A stretch of 64,000 bases of DNA from Archegozetes longisetosus (lineage: Eukaryota > Arthropoda > Arachnida > Sarcoptiformes > Trhypochthoniidae). Within the stretch, counting starts at the first letter, position 1; each line of letters starts with the position of its first letter. The stretch is from NCBI GenBank assembly GCA_018873245.2, contig JAEMBT020000008.1:15934090-15998089 (forward strand), in the 5' to 3' direction. Shown piece by piece: positions 1 to 13,393 of this stretch. The position numbers and the translations under genes are program-made. The notes below the pieces were generated by a model. The model had not been told where the DNA came from. It did not search any database and saw nothing but the letters and a program-made list of their open reading frames with translations.

Positions 1-468
1 TAGCTTGTGTTTTAACATTAGTGTCATTCAATGTATCTCACTTCAATTACTAAATCTTCAATTTGGTAATTTTGAAATCGGTGATAAATTTCATTAAAAG
101 ATAATTTTACTTTTAGTCGAACCAAATTGATAAATATCTCGCCAATATATATTTAGCACATCGACCGTTCTAATGTATTTGAGAACTAAGCTAAATGAGT
201 CGAACTTTCTTTTTGATTGTACCCTCAATCAATTCATTCCTCCATTGAAAATTCACGACCTGTTGAATCAAACCAAATTAAACAAGTTCTTAATTGTTTT
301 TAATATTCTTCAACAGCTTTGGTTTTATTTTAAAATAGGGCAAAGATTTATCTGGATTCGGATTAGATTAAATTTTGTATTCACTTAAACCCTAAGAATA
401 ATTTACAAGTCTTCGATTAATAAAGCACAAATTTTCCGATAACTTCATGATCGAAATGTGTTCCGACA
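1..468. other. Intergenic, no gene seen
   Basis: A+T-rich sequence. The only open frame (about 70 codons) shows no recognisable protein signal. Confidence 0.5.
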
Positions 469-1808
469 CGAAAATCTTTGATTATTTAAAGGGGGGTACT
501 TCCATCTAGCTGCCGTCCCCGATCTCAATGAAAATCACATATTATATGTATTTTGGACTGAAAAATCGAGTGGTGAAGGTCCGAAGTTGCGATGGCAAGC
601 CGTTTTTAAGATATGTAATAAAAACCCAACCAAACCTAACCTAACCACTACGCCAAGCCGACTGGGATATGATGATACTAAAATACATCTATTTATACCG
701 GGACATGGTAAAAGGAGAGACAATATATTCCTATGGAGAGATAAGAGAGACAGAGACAGAGAGAGATAGGGAGAGACAGAGAGAGAGAGAGAGAGACAGA
801 GAGAGTCTCTCTCTTTCTGTCTTCCTCTCTGTCTCTCCCTAGATTGCACGATATAATATCGCCGCAATAATATCGCGCGACATAATATCGCCGACAAAAT
901 ATCGCTTCTCAAAAATATCGCGCGACGTAATATCGCTCGACATAATATTGCGTGTAAAAAATATCGCTCGACATAATATCGCGTATAAAAAATATCGTCA
1001 GACAAAATACCTTTAAATCGCAAAAAATTATAAATTAAAAGTATGAACTTCTGTAAAAATATGAATTATGCTATAGTTGTGCACAATTGGCATCAGAGGC
1101 ATTTAAAACGGATGTTCTGATAAAAAAGGAACTTCTTTAATAAAAAATAATCAAAAACGATAGATAATCGATAAGAACAGAAAATTATATGAAAAATAAA
1201 TAATTACATGTTATAAAATACATGTTGAAAATGAATGATTTAAACGTAATAAAAACTATCAAACATACTAAATAAAAACTAACTGATTAAAATTTTAAAA
1301 CGAAATGTTATTAGCAATTCCAAGCAAACATTACAAGTGACATCAAAAGCTATTCAAAAACACTAATTCGATATTTTGTCGCTCGAGTTTTTATCGCGCG
1401 ATAATATGTCGAGCGATATTATGTCGGGCGATATTTTTGAGAAGCGATATTTTGTCGGCGATATTATGTCGCGCGATATTATTGCGGCGATATTATATCG
1501 TGTTACCCTCTCCCTATCTCTCTCTGTTTCTCTTGTCTCTCCATAGGAATATATTGTCTCTCCTTTTACCATGTCCCGGTATAAATAGATGTATTTTAGT
1601 ATCATCATATCCCAGTCGGCTTGGCGTAGTGGTTAGGTTAAGTTTGGTTGGGTTTTTATTACATATCTTAAAAACGGCTTGCCATCGCAACTTCGGACCT
1701 TCACCACTCGATTTTTCAGTCCAAAATACATATAATATGTGATTTTCATTGAGATCGGGGACGGCAGCTAGATGGAAGTACCCCCCTTTAAATAATCAAA
1801 GATTTTCG
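469..1808. repeat. Long foldback (inverted-repeat) element
   Basis: The sequence at 469 to about 985 reappears as its reverse complement at about 1370-1808. Outer ends match from the AAAATCTTTGATTATTTAAA block inward. The arms carry a unique-looking segment, GA/GACAGA simple repeat (longer in the left arm, about 725-835) and an inner stretch of tandem TATCGCGCGACATAA-like units. The loop of about 385 bp is A+T-rich. Open frames inside are repeat artefacts without protein similarity. This looks like a foldback-type DNA transposon or a palindromic duplication; no transposase is visible. Confidence 0.8.
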
Positions 1809-2150
1809 TCTGTCTGTCTGTCTCTGTCTCTCTTGTCTCTCCATAGGAATATATTGTCTCTCCATAGAAGTATATTGTCTCTCCTGTCTTTCCATACAAA
1901 TACATTGTCTCTCCTTTTACCATATCCCTTTATACCTAATACACTTTCAATTGTGTCTCTTAATTGGCTGGTCATCATAGAATGTCACATTCGGTTAGGT
2001 TAGGTTTTTATGCTATATCTCAGAAACGGTTTGTCATCGCAACATGGGACCAAAACCATTCAATTCAGGAGCCCAAAATACATAAGATATGTGATTTTCA
2101 TCGAGATCGGAGACGGTAGCTAAATGCAAGTATAACCCTTTAAAGTGTTG
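1809..2150. repeat. Diverged third copy of the foldback arm
   Basis: Directly after the right arm, the order GA/CT-rich block, then TCTCTCC-TTTTACCAT, then GGTTAGGTTAGG, then TGTGATTTTCATCGAGATCGG recurs in the same orientation as the right arm. It has many substitutions and indels, so it is an older tandem copy. Confidence 0.65.
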
Positions 2151-3546
2151 AACGAGTTGTTCCAGGTCTTTTCATTCATTCTATGTTCATAATGAGGATT
2201 CAGTGATAAATGTTGGACATTACATCCAAACACTTTCCCGATTCATTCCACCCTCAATTGATCCTTTGTAATCTCTATCATCCATATAACCTTTCAGTAG
2301 TTTTCTGTTACTCAATCAATTAGATTTAATGTTAACTTATTCACAAGATTGGAGGTCGACTGAGGAAAGCTTTGTCAAAACATTGTTCAGATTGTCATCA
2401 TTTGCACTCTTTCGACCGAAAGCTTTTCTTTTAAGATACGAAAACAACGTAAACAGAGTAGTCATCTAATGAATCCATTTCTGTATCAAACTCTTCTGTT
2501 TTTAAACATTTTTCTTTTTGGACCGCACCTTTAGTTAACTTTTCGGTTTTTTTGTTAACACTTTAATCAATTTTTGTTTGTTTTAATTTTATTATCGTTA
2601 CAACTCATATAAATTGTATACATTCAAATAGACAGAAATTAGAATTAATTTAATTGTGAAACGATTTAATAAGTGTATTAACACCAGAACTGAATAGTAA
2701 TTAGTTTTGCATTGACCCTTCCTTAATATTGTTTACAATAAAAATCTCGAAAACCTAACTAAAATATGTTTAAATACAAAGCTTTATTATAGTGTATTAC
2801 GTTGCAATCATTGAAAAAGAAATTTTGACGCTATCTATGGATATCTATGGATGGTGTCCGGTGCGACACGCTAATAGCCTTTACAATTAGCCATAGCTAA
2901 AATCAAATCTTTGTTTAGATCTCTTTTAATAACCTGTGAATGAAAAATTGAGAAATTAATATACGTTTTAGTACATTTAGTTGTGATAAGACTGCAAGTA
3001 TTTTTCAGACATCCAAGGAAGTTGTCAATAATCATGACATTTCATACTTCCATTTTATCATCATTTAACAGTAATATCTATTAACACATTCAATCATTAA
3101 AATGATTTCAAATCATTGCAATCGCCACTCAGTTTATACTTAATGTTTAATTTAAAACAAAATAAATTCAACACCTTTTGCGTTCATTTGTGAGCTTATT
3201 TAATCAAATAGCAGTAACAAATAATTACCTGATTTGAAAACTATACAGTTAACTTAGAGTTAATAAATTAAAGTAATAAATTGGATTGGACTCACACGTG
3301 CAACACACCAAACCTCTCAAATGAGGCTAACTTTATAGTCGGAAAAGGAAAACCAATTTGAAACCAAAGCTAATAACAGTTAGAGTCGACAGAAGGCGTG
3401 CTTTAATACAAACCTCATTAAAAGCACATGTCTTGTAGTTTATTTACCAATACTTCGCTTTAATTCTCTTCAACTATTTATATATCAGTTATCTTTCAAT
3501 TTTTTTTTAAATACTAAAATATATTGACAAAATATATAATCTTGAA
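2151..3546. other. Upstream region of NOC3
   Basis: A+T-rich, no gene recognised. It presumably holds the NOC3 promoter and 5' UTR; no clear core promoter motif was identified. Confidence 0.4.
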
Positions 3547-6056
3547 ATGGGACATAAATTCCGAAAACTAAATCGAAGACAACACCCGAAAGGGTCAAAA
3601 GGAAAGCCATCGCCGAAGGTGAGTTCTATCAAATTGGGAAATAAGCGGATGAATCAATTGGTCAAACAAAAAGTAGTAAAGCAGAAGAGTAAATTTGTGT
3701 CTGCGTTCATGAAATCACAATCATTACAAAGACAACAATCAGTTATTAATGTTAATAACAGCAATGAGTTTGACATAAACGATGTGATGGATATGTTGGA
3801 CAAAAATGAATTAAAACGTATTAGAAAGGATAAAAATATTACAAAGCATAATAAGAGACCAAAATGGGCTATAGATGAAAACGAGGGCAGCGATTCTGAC
3901 CAGAATCAAGTTAAAGAATATGAACGAAAACCGCGGAGGAACGTGTTTGAAGAAAACAATGTTCAAAATAATAAGTTTAATGGCAATCAAATTCATAATA
4001 CTAATGAAATGGAAATCGAAAAACATGACCAGAACTTGAAAATGAATGCCAAAGACGGTGATAGTATTGGTAATAATGACGAAAGTGTAGAGTCTAAAAG
4101 TTTAGTTGAGCTGTTCGCCCAAAGAAGTGTTAAATTAGATGAACTGAAGACTCGAGTCGCAAGTATGGCGACTTCCATTATAGCACATCCAGAGATTAAT
4201 ATGAAGAAATTGCGTGATTTGTTGTCTATGTTTGACATTAAGAGTGATGACAAAGAATATGGTCTGATATTTCTATCGATCCAAAAGATTGTTGCTTTTG
4301 CTGCATTAGAAGTGTTTCGCGATATCATACCTAATTATAGAGTTAGAGAAAAGATCAACGAAGAGGAAGACGAAAATAATAGCAAAAAACGAAATTTTCG
4401 ACTCAAGAAAGAAACCAAAAGACTTCGCGAATATGAGAAAAGTTTAATACAATTATATCGACTTTATTTGCTTCGATTGGAGCGAATGGTTCAGTGCATT
4501 AATAAAGGAAAATCTAAGAAATCAAACTTCTACGATAATATGTTGAGCTCAAGAAGAGCCAGACTAAGAATAGCTACAATTGGTGTCAAATGTTTTTCCG
4601 AACTGGTCATAGCTCATCCACATTTCAATTTTCGGGCTCAAATCATTGAGACAATCGTTCCATTGATGGCCAACAACAGCTATAAAGAAATATCAGATAT
4701 TTGTTGTGAAACAATTTCAAAAATATATAAGTCTGATAAATTGGGAGAAATATCTTTAGAAGCAGTGAAGTGTACTTCAAAATTAGTTAAGGAAAGGAAT
4801 TTCAAAGTTAATCCAAAAGTTTTGAATACTTTTCTAAGTCTTCGGATCAAAGAAGTCAAACAAAAAGACGAAAACAATAAGAAAGATATGAAAAGATTAG
4901 GTCAAAGTTGAATATGATGTCAAGGAAAGAGCGAAAGCGCAATAAAAGAATGCAAAAACTCGAAAATCAATTACTCGAAGCAGAAGCTACTGAAAGCAAA
5001 GAAAGAAAACTGAGCTTTCACACGCAAATTCTTGATCAAATTTTTGTCACTTATTTTCGAATATTGAAACATCAAACAGAAAATAGTGATAATGACAGTA
5101 ATGACCAAAAGTGGTTTAAAGCAATCTTATCACCAGTACTCGAAGGGCTATCAAAGTTCGCACATTTAATTAATGTTGAGTTTTTTGATGACCTAATCTC
5201 AGTACTGTATGGTTTAATACGTGATAAGAAGTTGGATGATCACCAGTGCTTGCATTGTCTTCAAACAGTGTTCACTATACTCTCAGGTGAAGGAAGTGCT
5301 CTTAACATTGATTTTCAGCGCTTTTACAGTGAACTATATGTCACACTCCTTAATATCGATGCCAATACAAACTTTGATGACATTCGAGTATTGCTTTCCT
5401 GTTTGAATACTATGATTATTAAGAGAAAGAAACAAATGACACACAATCGCGTTCTGGCATTCATTAAAAGGCTTTCGACTGTTTCTTTGCAAACAGTACA
5501 TCAGCCGTCCATCGCTATATTGAGTGTGATCAGACAAATAATACTAAATCATAGACAAAGCGATATTTTACTTGATTCCGAAGGCAGTAGTATTGGTAGT
5601 GGTATTTTTTTACCTGAAATAGAAGATCCCGAACATTGTAATGCGAACGCCACACTCCTCTGGGAAATCATGTTCCTTACCAGACATTACGAGCCACTTG
5701 TGTCACAGTTTGCATCGCATATTCTAAACGGGTCTAAAGAAAATGAATTGCCGCTCACCGCTATTAAAAAGCAGCCTTTAGATCTGTTCAATCAATTGGT
5801 TGGCGATTACAATGAGTTCGAGTTCTATATGAAAAATTTCAAAACTAACATCAAAAGTAGATCTCGCAATCAGTACACTCTGATTGATTCACATTCGAGT
5901 TTGGCTCAAAATGCTTTCAATTTTTACAACAAGTGGATTGTTCTAATAATTGAAACGATAATATTTATGTTTGTAGACGATGCGATTGTTTTGTTATATT
6001 GTTATTGCATCAGTTTTGTAGAGAATGCCATCCCATATAATACAAACAAATATTGA
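3547..6056 (+). CDS. NOC3L: Nucleolar complex protein 3 (NOC3L), with one apparent frameshift
   Basis: NOC3 acts with NOC2 in the nucleolus in assembly and export of the 60S ribosomal subunit. The N-terminal part (3547-4911, 454 codons) has a basic start (MGHKFRKLNRRQ), an acidic and Asn-rich linker, and the NOC3 N-terminal domain with LKTRVASMATSIIAHPEI. The C-terminal part (about 4880-6056) carries the CBF/Mak21-type domain with HTQILDQIFVTYFRILK, KFAHLINVEFFDDL, LAFIKRL and DEPEHCNA-like segments. Both align colinearly with human NOC3L as I recall it. The halves lie in different frames and switch around 4880-4910 (KKDMKRLGQS, then MSRKERKRNKRM), with nothing missing from the family alignment. 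A 1-nt indel, in the genome or the assembly, is the simplest explanation. The last 40 or so residues are hydrophobic and unlike the family, so the true C-terminus may be spliced. AATAAA lies at 6114. Confidence 0.93.
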
Positions 6057-7369
6057 AAGTATATTTGGCATTTACTAGAAGTAAGAAAACAAAAAACTTT
6101 TCATAATGTATTTAATAAACTAAGTAACGTCTATTCAGTCAATATTTATGAAGTCATATTCAAAAGTTAAATCAAATTAAGTTGACTAAAATTGCAATTT
6201 TCTTTTCGAAAAAGTCTAAATTCAATTATATTTTCGGGTGTTTTCTCAAATAAAATGATTTGAAAGACAATGAACCCAATTTATGGATTGCATCAATGTT
6301 TCTTATTTATTAGCTGAAAACTTTTTTTATTGCTAGAGTTTGATGTGCTATTTGTTGATTGAGTGCCTCTTTCAAAAATTACAATATATGTATAAACGAA
6401 CAATATAACAGAAATACATGAACTAAGAATGAGTTGATCAGAAGACGACTCGAAAACATTGATTAGAAGCGCAAACTTATTTTGCTAGTGCTATATGTGT
6501 TAAGAATTTCTTATTCAATAAAATGATTATTAATAACCTTATTATGATTGGATGTGCTCTTCAGGTTTGCTCTTTTGAGATTTTGATATATGATCCTTGA
6601 GTATTACTGTATACGAAAACTTAATCAGAGTTAGTCTATCTTTCTCTTCATAGCTTAAGCTCAATATTTGAAAGCAAAGGCGCAGAATAAATCTGAATTT
6701 CTATGAGTTAGTGTTATATTATTGAATTGATGTGATTAGTCTTCCGTTTGAATTGAGTCGACAACTGGAAACATTTTCTCACATTTTCCTAAAAACCAAT
6801 CACACTTGTGGTCCATAAGTTTTTCGAAGCATACTTTAAAACAAACTTAAATTTTAGAAGCAAACACACGTTAGAAGTAGTCTTCCATGTAATGTGATCT
6901 AATGTAAATCGATAAGCAATAAGAAAACTTATGTTGTTCGTAGGCGTAAAACGTTATTTTTAATGAATCAAATGCAACCTAATGGTGCAAAACACGTATA
7001 AGTTATAACAACTTACTTAATCTTAAATATAATCGTATTTACTATTTGTTGATACACACGAGTAACTCAATAAAAAGAAATTTGTGCAAACTTTGATTCT
7101 TAATCGATAAAAGCCTTGTAGTGAAAGAAAAAGCAAATCTGAAGCTAACCTAACACAAAAGTCATGCTATGAGCTTGTTTACTTTTTTCAAACCAACATT
7201 TATCCTTAATTCAGATTATTTTGTTGGAATATGCGAATAGATTTAGCAATACTCACTTTTTAATTAAAGTATATTAAAAATGATTCAAAAGCTTCTAATT
7301 AAGAATTTTTATTAGAATTATAATTTTATTTACATTAAAATGAATTTAATTTAAAATAAATACTAATGA
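6057..7369. other. Intergenic between NOC3 and the PDGF-like gene
   Basis: It contains the 3' UTRs of both genes (AATAAA at 6114 on +; TTTATT near 7327, which is AATAAA on -). Otherwise A+T-rich with no gene seen. Confidence 0.5.
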
Positions 7370-7864
7370 CTAATTGGTACTGAAATGATCAAGAGAATTT
7401 TGATTAATAGGCAAACATTGGCATTTTGTGTGATTCTTCATATTGATCACTTCAATTAAAGGCTGAAATTCTCGTTTTCTGGCGAAACGCGAATTAATCT
7501 TCAACGATCGTGTGAAGAATACCACTTGAACTGACTCGCTTTCTATAGGTTGACAGGAATGTGTGTTGTGCTGACAACAGCCTGAAATATCATTACATCG
7601 ATATAATAAAGTTCCTCGAGGAATCAGAACTTTGGATGGATCGCTATTCGGATAAACAATTTGCGGTTTAGGAATTTGACACGAGCCCAGCCTTTCCATA
7701 TTTAATCGATGTTGAGCCGCCTGTTTTTCTAGCTCTCTTACCGGTGATTCACTTCTCCCACGAGAACAATTTGATATAAGCACATTAATCATTAACAGTA
7801 AACTGATTAATAATAAAAAATTTTGTGAAACTAAACAACGATTCACTTTTATGAGTGATGCCAT
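7370..7864 (-). CDS. Secreted PDGF/VEGF-family growth factor (Pvf-like)
   Basis: A 164-residue single-exon protein. A hydrophobic signal peptide spans about residues 13-32. The PDGF/VEGF cystine-knot domain covers about residues 60-150. Visible family landmarks are CQIPKPQIV (first cysteine followed by a Pro), LLYRCNDISGCC (the R-C-x-x-x-x-G-C-C core), HSCQP and the terminal HTKCQC. The conserved cysteines seen are C62, C90, C96, C97, C104, C148 and C150. The cysteine usually six residues before the RC cysteine is Gly84 here, so one classical cysteine is missing. Such factors bind receptor tyrosine kinases (PVR in flies) and act outside the cell. The ATG at 7862-7864 precedes the signal peptide directly. 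The transcript probably ends after the AATAAA near 7327-7332 (minus strand). Homology to Pvf3-like proteins is inferred from the motif pattern, not from a search. Confidence 0.85.
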   Translation of the reverse strand: MASLIKVNRCLVSQNFLLLISLLLMINVLISNCSRGRSESPVRELEKQAAQHRLNMERLGSCQIPKPQIVYPNSDPSKVLIPRGTLLYRCNDISGCCQHNTHSCQPIESESVQVVFFTRSLKINSRFARKREFQPLIEVINMKNHTKCQCLPINQNSLDHFSTN

Positions 7865-8663
7865 TACTGCTCAACTTTTAACTTATTTTATAAGATTAAA
7901 ATTAACGCTTTTAAAACTGTTAGAGTTAAGATTAAAACTAAATGATGAAAGTATCTTTCACTATTCATGCTTATATAGATAGATCTAATTTTTGGATTTA
8001 GATCATTCGGAACAAGGTTCACGTAAGGGGCTAGTTTCACTAGGATTTTCCCCTGATATGACTTACCTGAATAATTATATCTGAGAGGTCAAAGAATCGG
8101 ATAAGTTAAAAAAGTATTTGCCATCAAAGTGATTTGTTATTTTTTAAATTTCAGTTATCAAAAGCTTATGCTGGTTTTTATACTGATTTTAGTTAAATTA
8201 TTGATTATCTTTGACTAATGATAAGATTGTATGTAAATGAATTGTCTGTTAGGCAAATAATCATTTGGACAGTGAAGAATCACTTAATTAAACGAAAACT
8301 GACGCTTTATTTTATTTTAATATAAGTTTGAAAACTTTTAACTGAATCTACAACTTAAACTGCAACTCATTAGCTGGTGCCCTATTTCTTCATTATTGCA
8401 CTAACACTGGAAATTTCAATATATTTATACTTTTTTAGTTAAATCTGACCTCATTGTCAATAATTAATATTCCTAACGATTTCAAACTCTTACAATCCTA
8501 TTTCAATAGACTGATGCAATGCGCTATTAATAAACACATGTCAAATTGAAAACGACAATTAAATACAAATTTTAATTAACATTTAGAATGTAGATCACTT
8601 TTTACAATTTTTTAATCGCTTCAACAATTACTTATTTTATTAGAATAATTTTGAGATAAGTAT

Positions 8664-8694
8664 AGAGAGAGAGAGAGAGAGAGAGGGAGGGAGA
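8664..8694. repeat. (GA)n microsatellite
   Basis: An almost pure AG run followed by GGGAGGGAGA. Confidence 0.9.
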
Positions 8695-11600
8695 TCGAAT
8701 AACTAACTTTTATAACTCTATTGAACACTTATGAAGACAACTCACTCGTTAGTTTAAAAAATGTTTCGCAAATCTAATTTCTTACTTCTGATATCTGTAT
8801 GAGGTGTAAGTTTACTTTAAGTCTATCTGAGATTATCTTTAATTGTTAAAAATTCATTTGAAATATTGTTTATTTGAGAGATCGCATTAACTGGGCAATA
8901 TGATTTTTCTACTAATGCATAGACACCAGACAGGATATAATTAAAATTTGTAATTTTTCGTGAAATTTCTAAGAAATCTCATACCATAAGATGATGCACA
9001 AACTTTGTTTCATAATTGTTATTTCTCAGTCAAGGAAACAATAGTTCAGTAAGTTATGCCCACAATATTATGAAGTCAATTTTGTTTTTCTTATTCAACT
9101 TGTTTTGAAAAAATTGTTTGAGGAAACATTAGCATTTTCGCTTTAAATAAACTCATATAAAACTGTTTCCATTTAGTTGCTTAAATGACTTGAAAAATAC
9201 GAATATTGGTTACTTAAGTTACTAAAAATGAATGAACCAATCAAATATCCCTTTAACCGAAAGACACATCAAATTCAGAATTTCAGGCTTTGTTCTATTA
9301 AAATATTGTTCTGTTAGGATGATATAACATCCTCAAATAGTTTATATATAGAGAAGAAAAATTCAATCAAACACAAACAAATGTAGAAGAATAGAATGGA
9401 GAGTTTAATCCACTTTCAGTTTTAAATAATATTTGATTTATTCTTAGATTAATCTCTTAAAACGTGGTATAATATTTGAAGGACTAAATGAGAATACTTA
9501 ACTGTGTAATATATCGTGTTTGATAAAAATACTTTCTAAACAGCTCAAAAAATTTTGATTAATTATGCAAGTCATGGCAACTTTTTCATAATTGATTAAT
9601 AAATATAGTATTTAACTCTATTTATTTCATTATATATTGGGTTGAGTGGCAACTAATTTTGGCAAACAATTAATGACACTATAGTGGAAGCAAATGATTA
9701 GTGGTCAGTATTGTTGACCCAAATTATTGTTTAATGATTGTATACTGTGTATCTGTTTTAGTTACAAATTAAATTAATTCTGGCTAAAGTATTGTTTAAT
9801 GCAAACAATAAATCTTATTAAATAAATCTAAATTAGTTCTGTATCTAATAAACCAAATTAAGAGCTACAATAACTGCAAAAAGCAATTAAATAAGTAATT
9901 TAATAGCGACTTGGGTTATGGTGGTATTAGCTGCCAACAGAGGCAGCCGAACAGATAACTTTGTGGGCCTCCAGAACTTTCTCTGTGGGAGAGTAATTCA
10001 GGTATCAGTTATTTTGTGAGTTTTTCATAAAAAACGAACACATTAAATAAAGCAGACATGCATTAGTTGAGATAAAGCTAAATTATGGCCAGCTGTATCA
10101 TTATTCCAAGATTGAGAATTGAGGGCGAATCGTAAGATCAAATAACAATTCTTTTAGTATATTTAATGAATCTAACCTCTTTAAAACTTGACTCAATGCA
10201 TCCGAACATATTTAATGCTCGGCTAATTTTATTTAACCACAATTCTATTACTTTAAAGAACCCTTTCTATTGTTTCAAAATCATAATTCATAGTTAATTG
10301 AGATCTGATTCTAGTGATGAGTGTACATTAAACAGGATTCATTTAAGAATCAAGTATAGAAGCGTACAAATGCAATGCTATATATTTTGATGCGCATCGA
10401 GATCACGTTTAGATACCATAGTAATCCTCGCCTAAAAGACGATCTCTGAAAATATTCAGAGATCGAATTTCATGATTCCCGTTAGATTTTGTCTGTTTGC
10501 CAAAGTTTTCGTCTAAACAATTGGTCACATTCCAAATTAATCAGATATTAAGTTAGCGCAAACTTTTCTTATTCTGTGGAGAATTACTCTACTTTTATTG
10601 CATTCGTTTTGTTAGGCTAATAAAGGTGTGAAGAGCTAAAGCTTAATAGAGTGGATTCCAAAGATATAAGTTAATATTTGATTTTCTCCTAATAAAAAAT
10701 GGAAAAGTTAGCCTGGAATATATACTACAACAGTTAAAGTTGAAAGTTATCATCAAATTTAATTTGAAAATCTATGTTTTGTTAATTTTCATTTTAGATT
10801 TGAATTCATTTTAATGACGTAATGCAACAATCATTAACAAACAATATCATAATTTGATTGATTAAAAATCAACTTTTGAGTAAGATATTATTATAACATT
10901 ATTTTTGAAATTGTTTTAATCGATTCTCCGAAGATTAGTTTTGCAAAAACTAATTAACGCAACTTTTCATATTGATCAAATCATTGAACTATTACGTGTA
11001 AATGTTTGTGCACTCAATTCTAGATGTTATTATTTGCTAATTATTCGTTCCCTGCTCATTACCGAATTGACTAGTAAATTACACCAGATGATGGGGTCGA
11101 GTACTCTTTTCTAAGTCTGAAACTTCAGATCTTAGAAGCTGTAAAAATGCAATCATGTTTGCAATGTTTGAAATATGAACTGAAACATTTTGAGGAGTAT
11201 TGAATATGACATACAGTACAAGTAGAATCTGATTGTTCGCATCAAATAATTTGGTATAAGAGAGCATGGAATAGAGCAGTTTTATCTTATAGTACAACTG
11301 CTTTCATGTGATCCCTGTCTTTATGCAAGTTCATATTCCTAAATTGTTGCCTGAACGCTCTAAATAAAACAAAATTATTAATTTGAAACAACAAACTGTC
11401 AAGCCATATAACCAATAATATAGTTATAACAATGAAAAAACAAATCTGCTTTAACTTAAATTTGTTTACGCAAAACACGATTTCTTGTTCTGAGTTAATG
11501 AACGGGGTACAAAATTCAATATTGTTGCTATGGCTCAACCAAAAGGATAGCTTTCATCTGAAAACATATTTGTCGAAAACATGAATTAAATGATGTGATC

Positions 11601-13342
11601 ACTAGAAAACGTCTAATTGCCTCTTATTTACTTATAAAAGACGCTCAAAGAGATTTAGGCAGTCAATGTTGTTTTGTAATACAGACTTGGGTGCCATTGC
11701 TTAGATTTGTCAATCTTTATTATTAGAAAAAACAAAGATCTTCAAATATTTTTCAGCTCAACATCAAATGTTAACCAATTATTACGCCCTGTCAAAAACC
11801 AAGTTTAAATTCCTTTAAACGTGCGAAATAACAGTAAAACAGAATTATTCGAAGAACTCCCTACTTAAAAAAATGTACTAAAAATTGTGACAACAATAAA
11901 CTAGAGCGGAACTCGGGTTTTAAACGCAATATCCTTATTGATTAGAAGCGATACGCAGCCAACAATATATTTCTAACTTGTATGAGAATCATGAGTTGGT
12001 ATAGGCTTAACCAATTATTATTTAAATTTATATTATGGTTATTTCTTATGACAAAGATTATAATTTAGACAACAAAATATCAATTTTATTGCAATGTAGA
12101 AGGAAAAACCATCGGAATTAGGGAACTCCCGGGAATATGATTATTGCACAAGTTTTAACTCTTTTTATTGTTAATAATAAATGTGGTTTTTAAGAAAGAA
12201 AATGCATTAGAATTCAGAAATGTGCGAAATTCACAAATGAAGCTCATATCCACTGGTTAGATAGTTATAAATTGAAGCATACGCACGTCAGATTATTAGC
12301 ATTCAATTATACATTTTATAGTTTTCGAAAATTCTTGCAAATTACAATAATATGAAAACTCCAATTAAGTGTTAGATTAAATTTTACTCATCGTATAAAT
12401 TGCATTATAATGTTTCATTTGAGTAAAGCTTAACGCCTCTCAACTGAAACACTTAAAGAAAACGAGTTCATAATAATCTTCTTTAAACCATGAAATGCGA
12501 AACATTGATTAAATTTTGAGTTTGAAGAATGAAAGGATGTGGGCTCAAGGTTCTAAAGTGCAGGTATTCTATTCAATTTTGCTTGAGAGACAATTATAAC
12601 ATTAGTTACAACAACGCTATCAAGTTATGTTTCCCTAAGGAACAGGAATAGCTTTATATCTATAGTAACAAACTTTTCAAATAAATTAAAAACTTTTACT
12701 CCAAACACGTTGTTAACTGTTGCAAATTTCTGTGACATTAATAGCAATTAATCTTTTGCAATGTTTCGGCGATCATTAAATAGAAACCTAAAACTGAAGC
12801 AAATTATTGTGCGATTGACTAATAATAATTAGTACTAATCCATTAAGAGCAAAATCCATTATATCAGCCAAAATCTTTTTGGATAGCAAATATGTTGAAC
12901 CCAATAGAATATAAATAAATAAGTTGGAAATTTTTTCAAGAATATTCATTATTTTTAGTGATAGATGCCTAGTTTGAATGCAACTTTTCCTTTGAACATA
13001 TTTTACATTTGATACTAAGCTGAATTTTTGCACAATTGTACATTTCATTATTTATTGTTAAATTAATTCTTAATGATTACATGTGAATACTTTCAACAGT
13101 TTATTGAAAAGTCTTAATATTCCTTATGATCTTAACGATGATTAGGCCTTGAAAAATGACTTATGGCAGAGAGTATTTTAGTCTCAGTTGATCTCTAGGA
13201 TGAATTATAATTGTACCTAAATTTAGTTTAGAGAAACACATATAACTTTGTGCGATAGTTATAAATCAGAATTATTTTTACTCACTATCGTTATATCCTG
13301 GTTGTCAAATGGTCTAAATTATGGCTAAAAGTTTTCTACAAT

Positions 13343-13347
<5 letters not shown>

Positions 13348-13393
<46 letters not shown>
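13348..13393. repeat. (CT)n followed by (CTAT)n microsatellite
   Basis: Fifteen CT units followed by about four ATCT units, just upstream of the receptor gene's first coding exon. Confidence 0.9.

Noticed and set aside
640..660. CCTAA/TTAGG repeats (also 1635 and 1993), the arthropod telomere unit.
   Set aside because: Only two units each time, inside the foldback arms; no telomeric tract.
535..2003. Several frames of 60-160 codons.
   Set aside because: They run through GA/CT simple repeat and palindromic arms on both strands; composition is repeat-driven.
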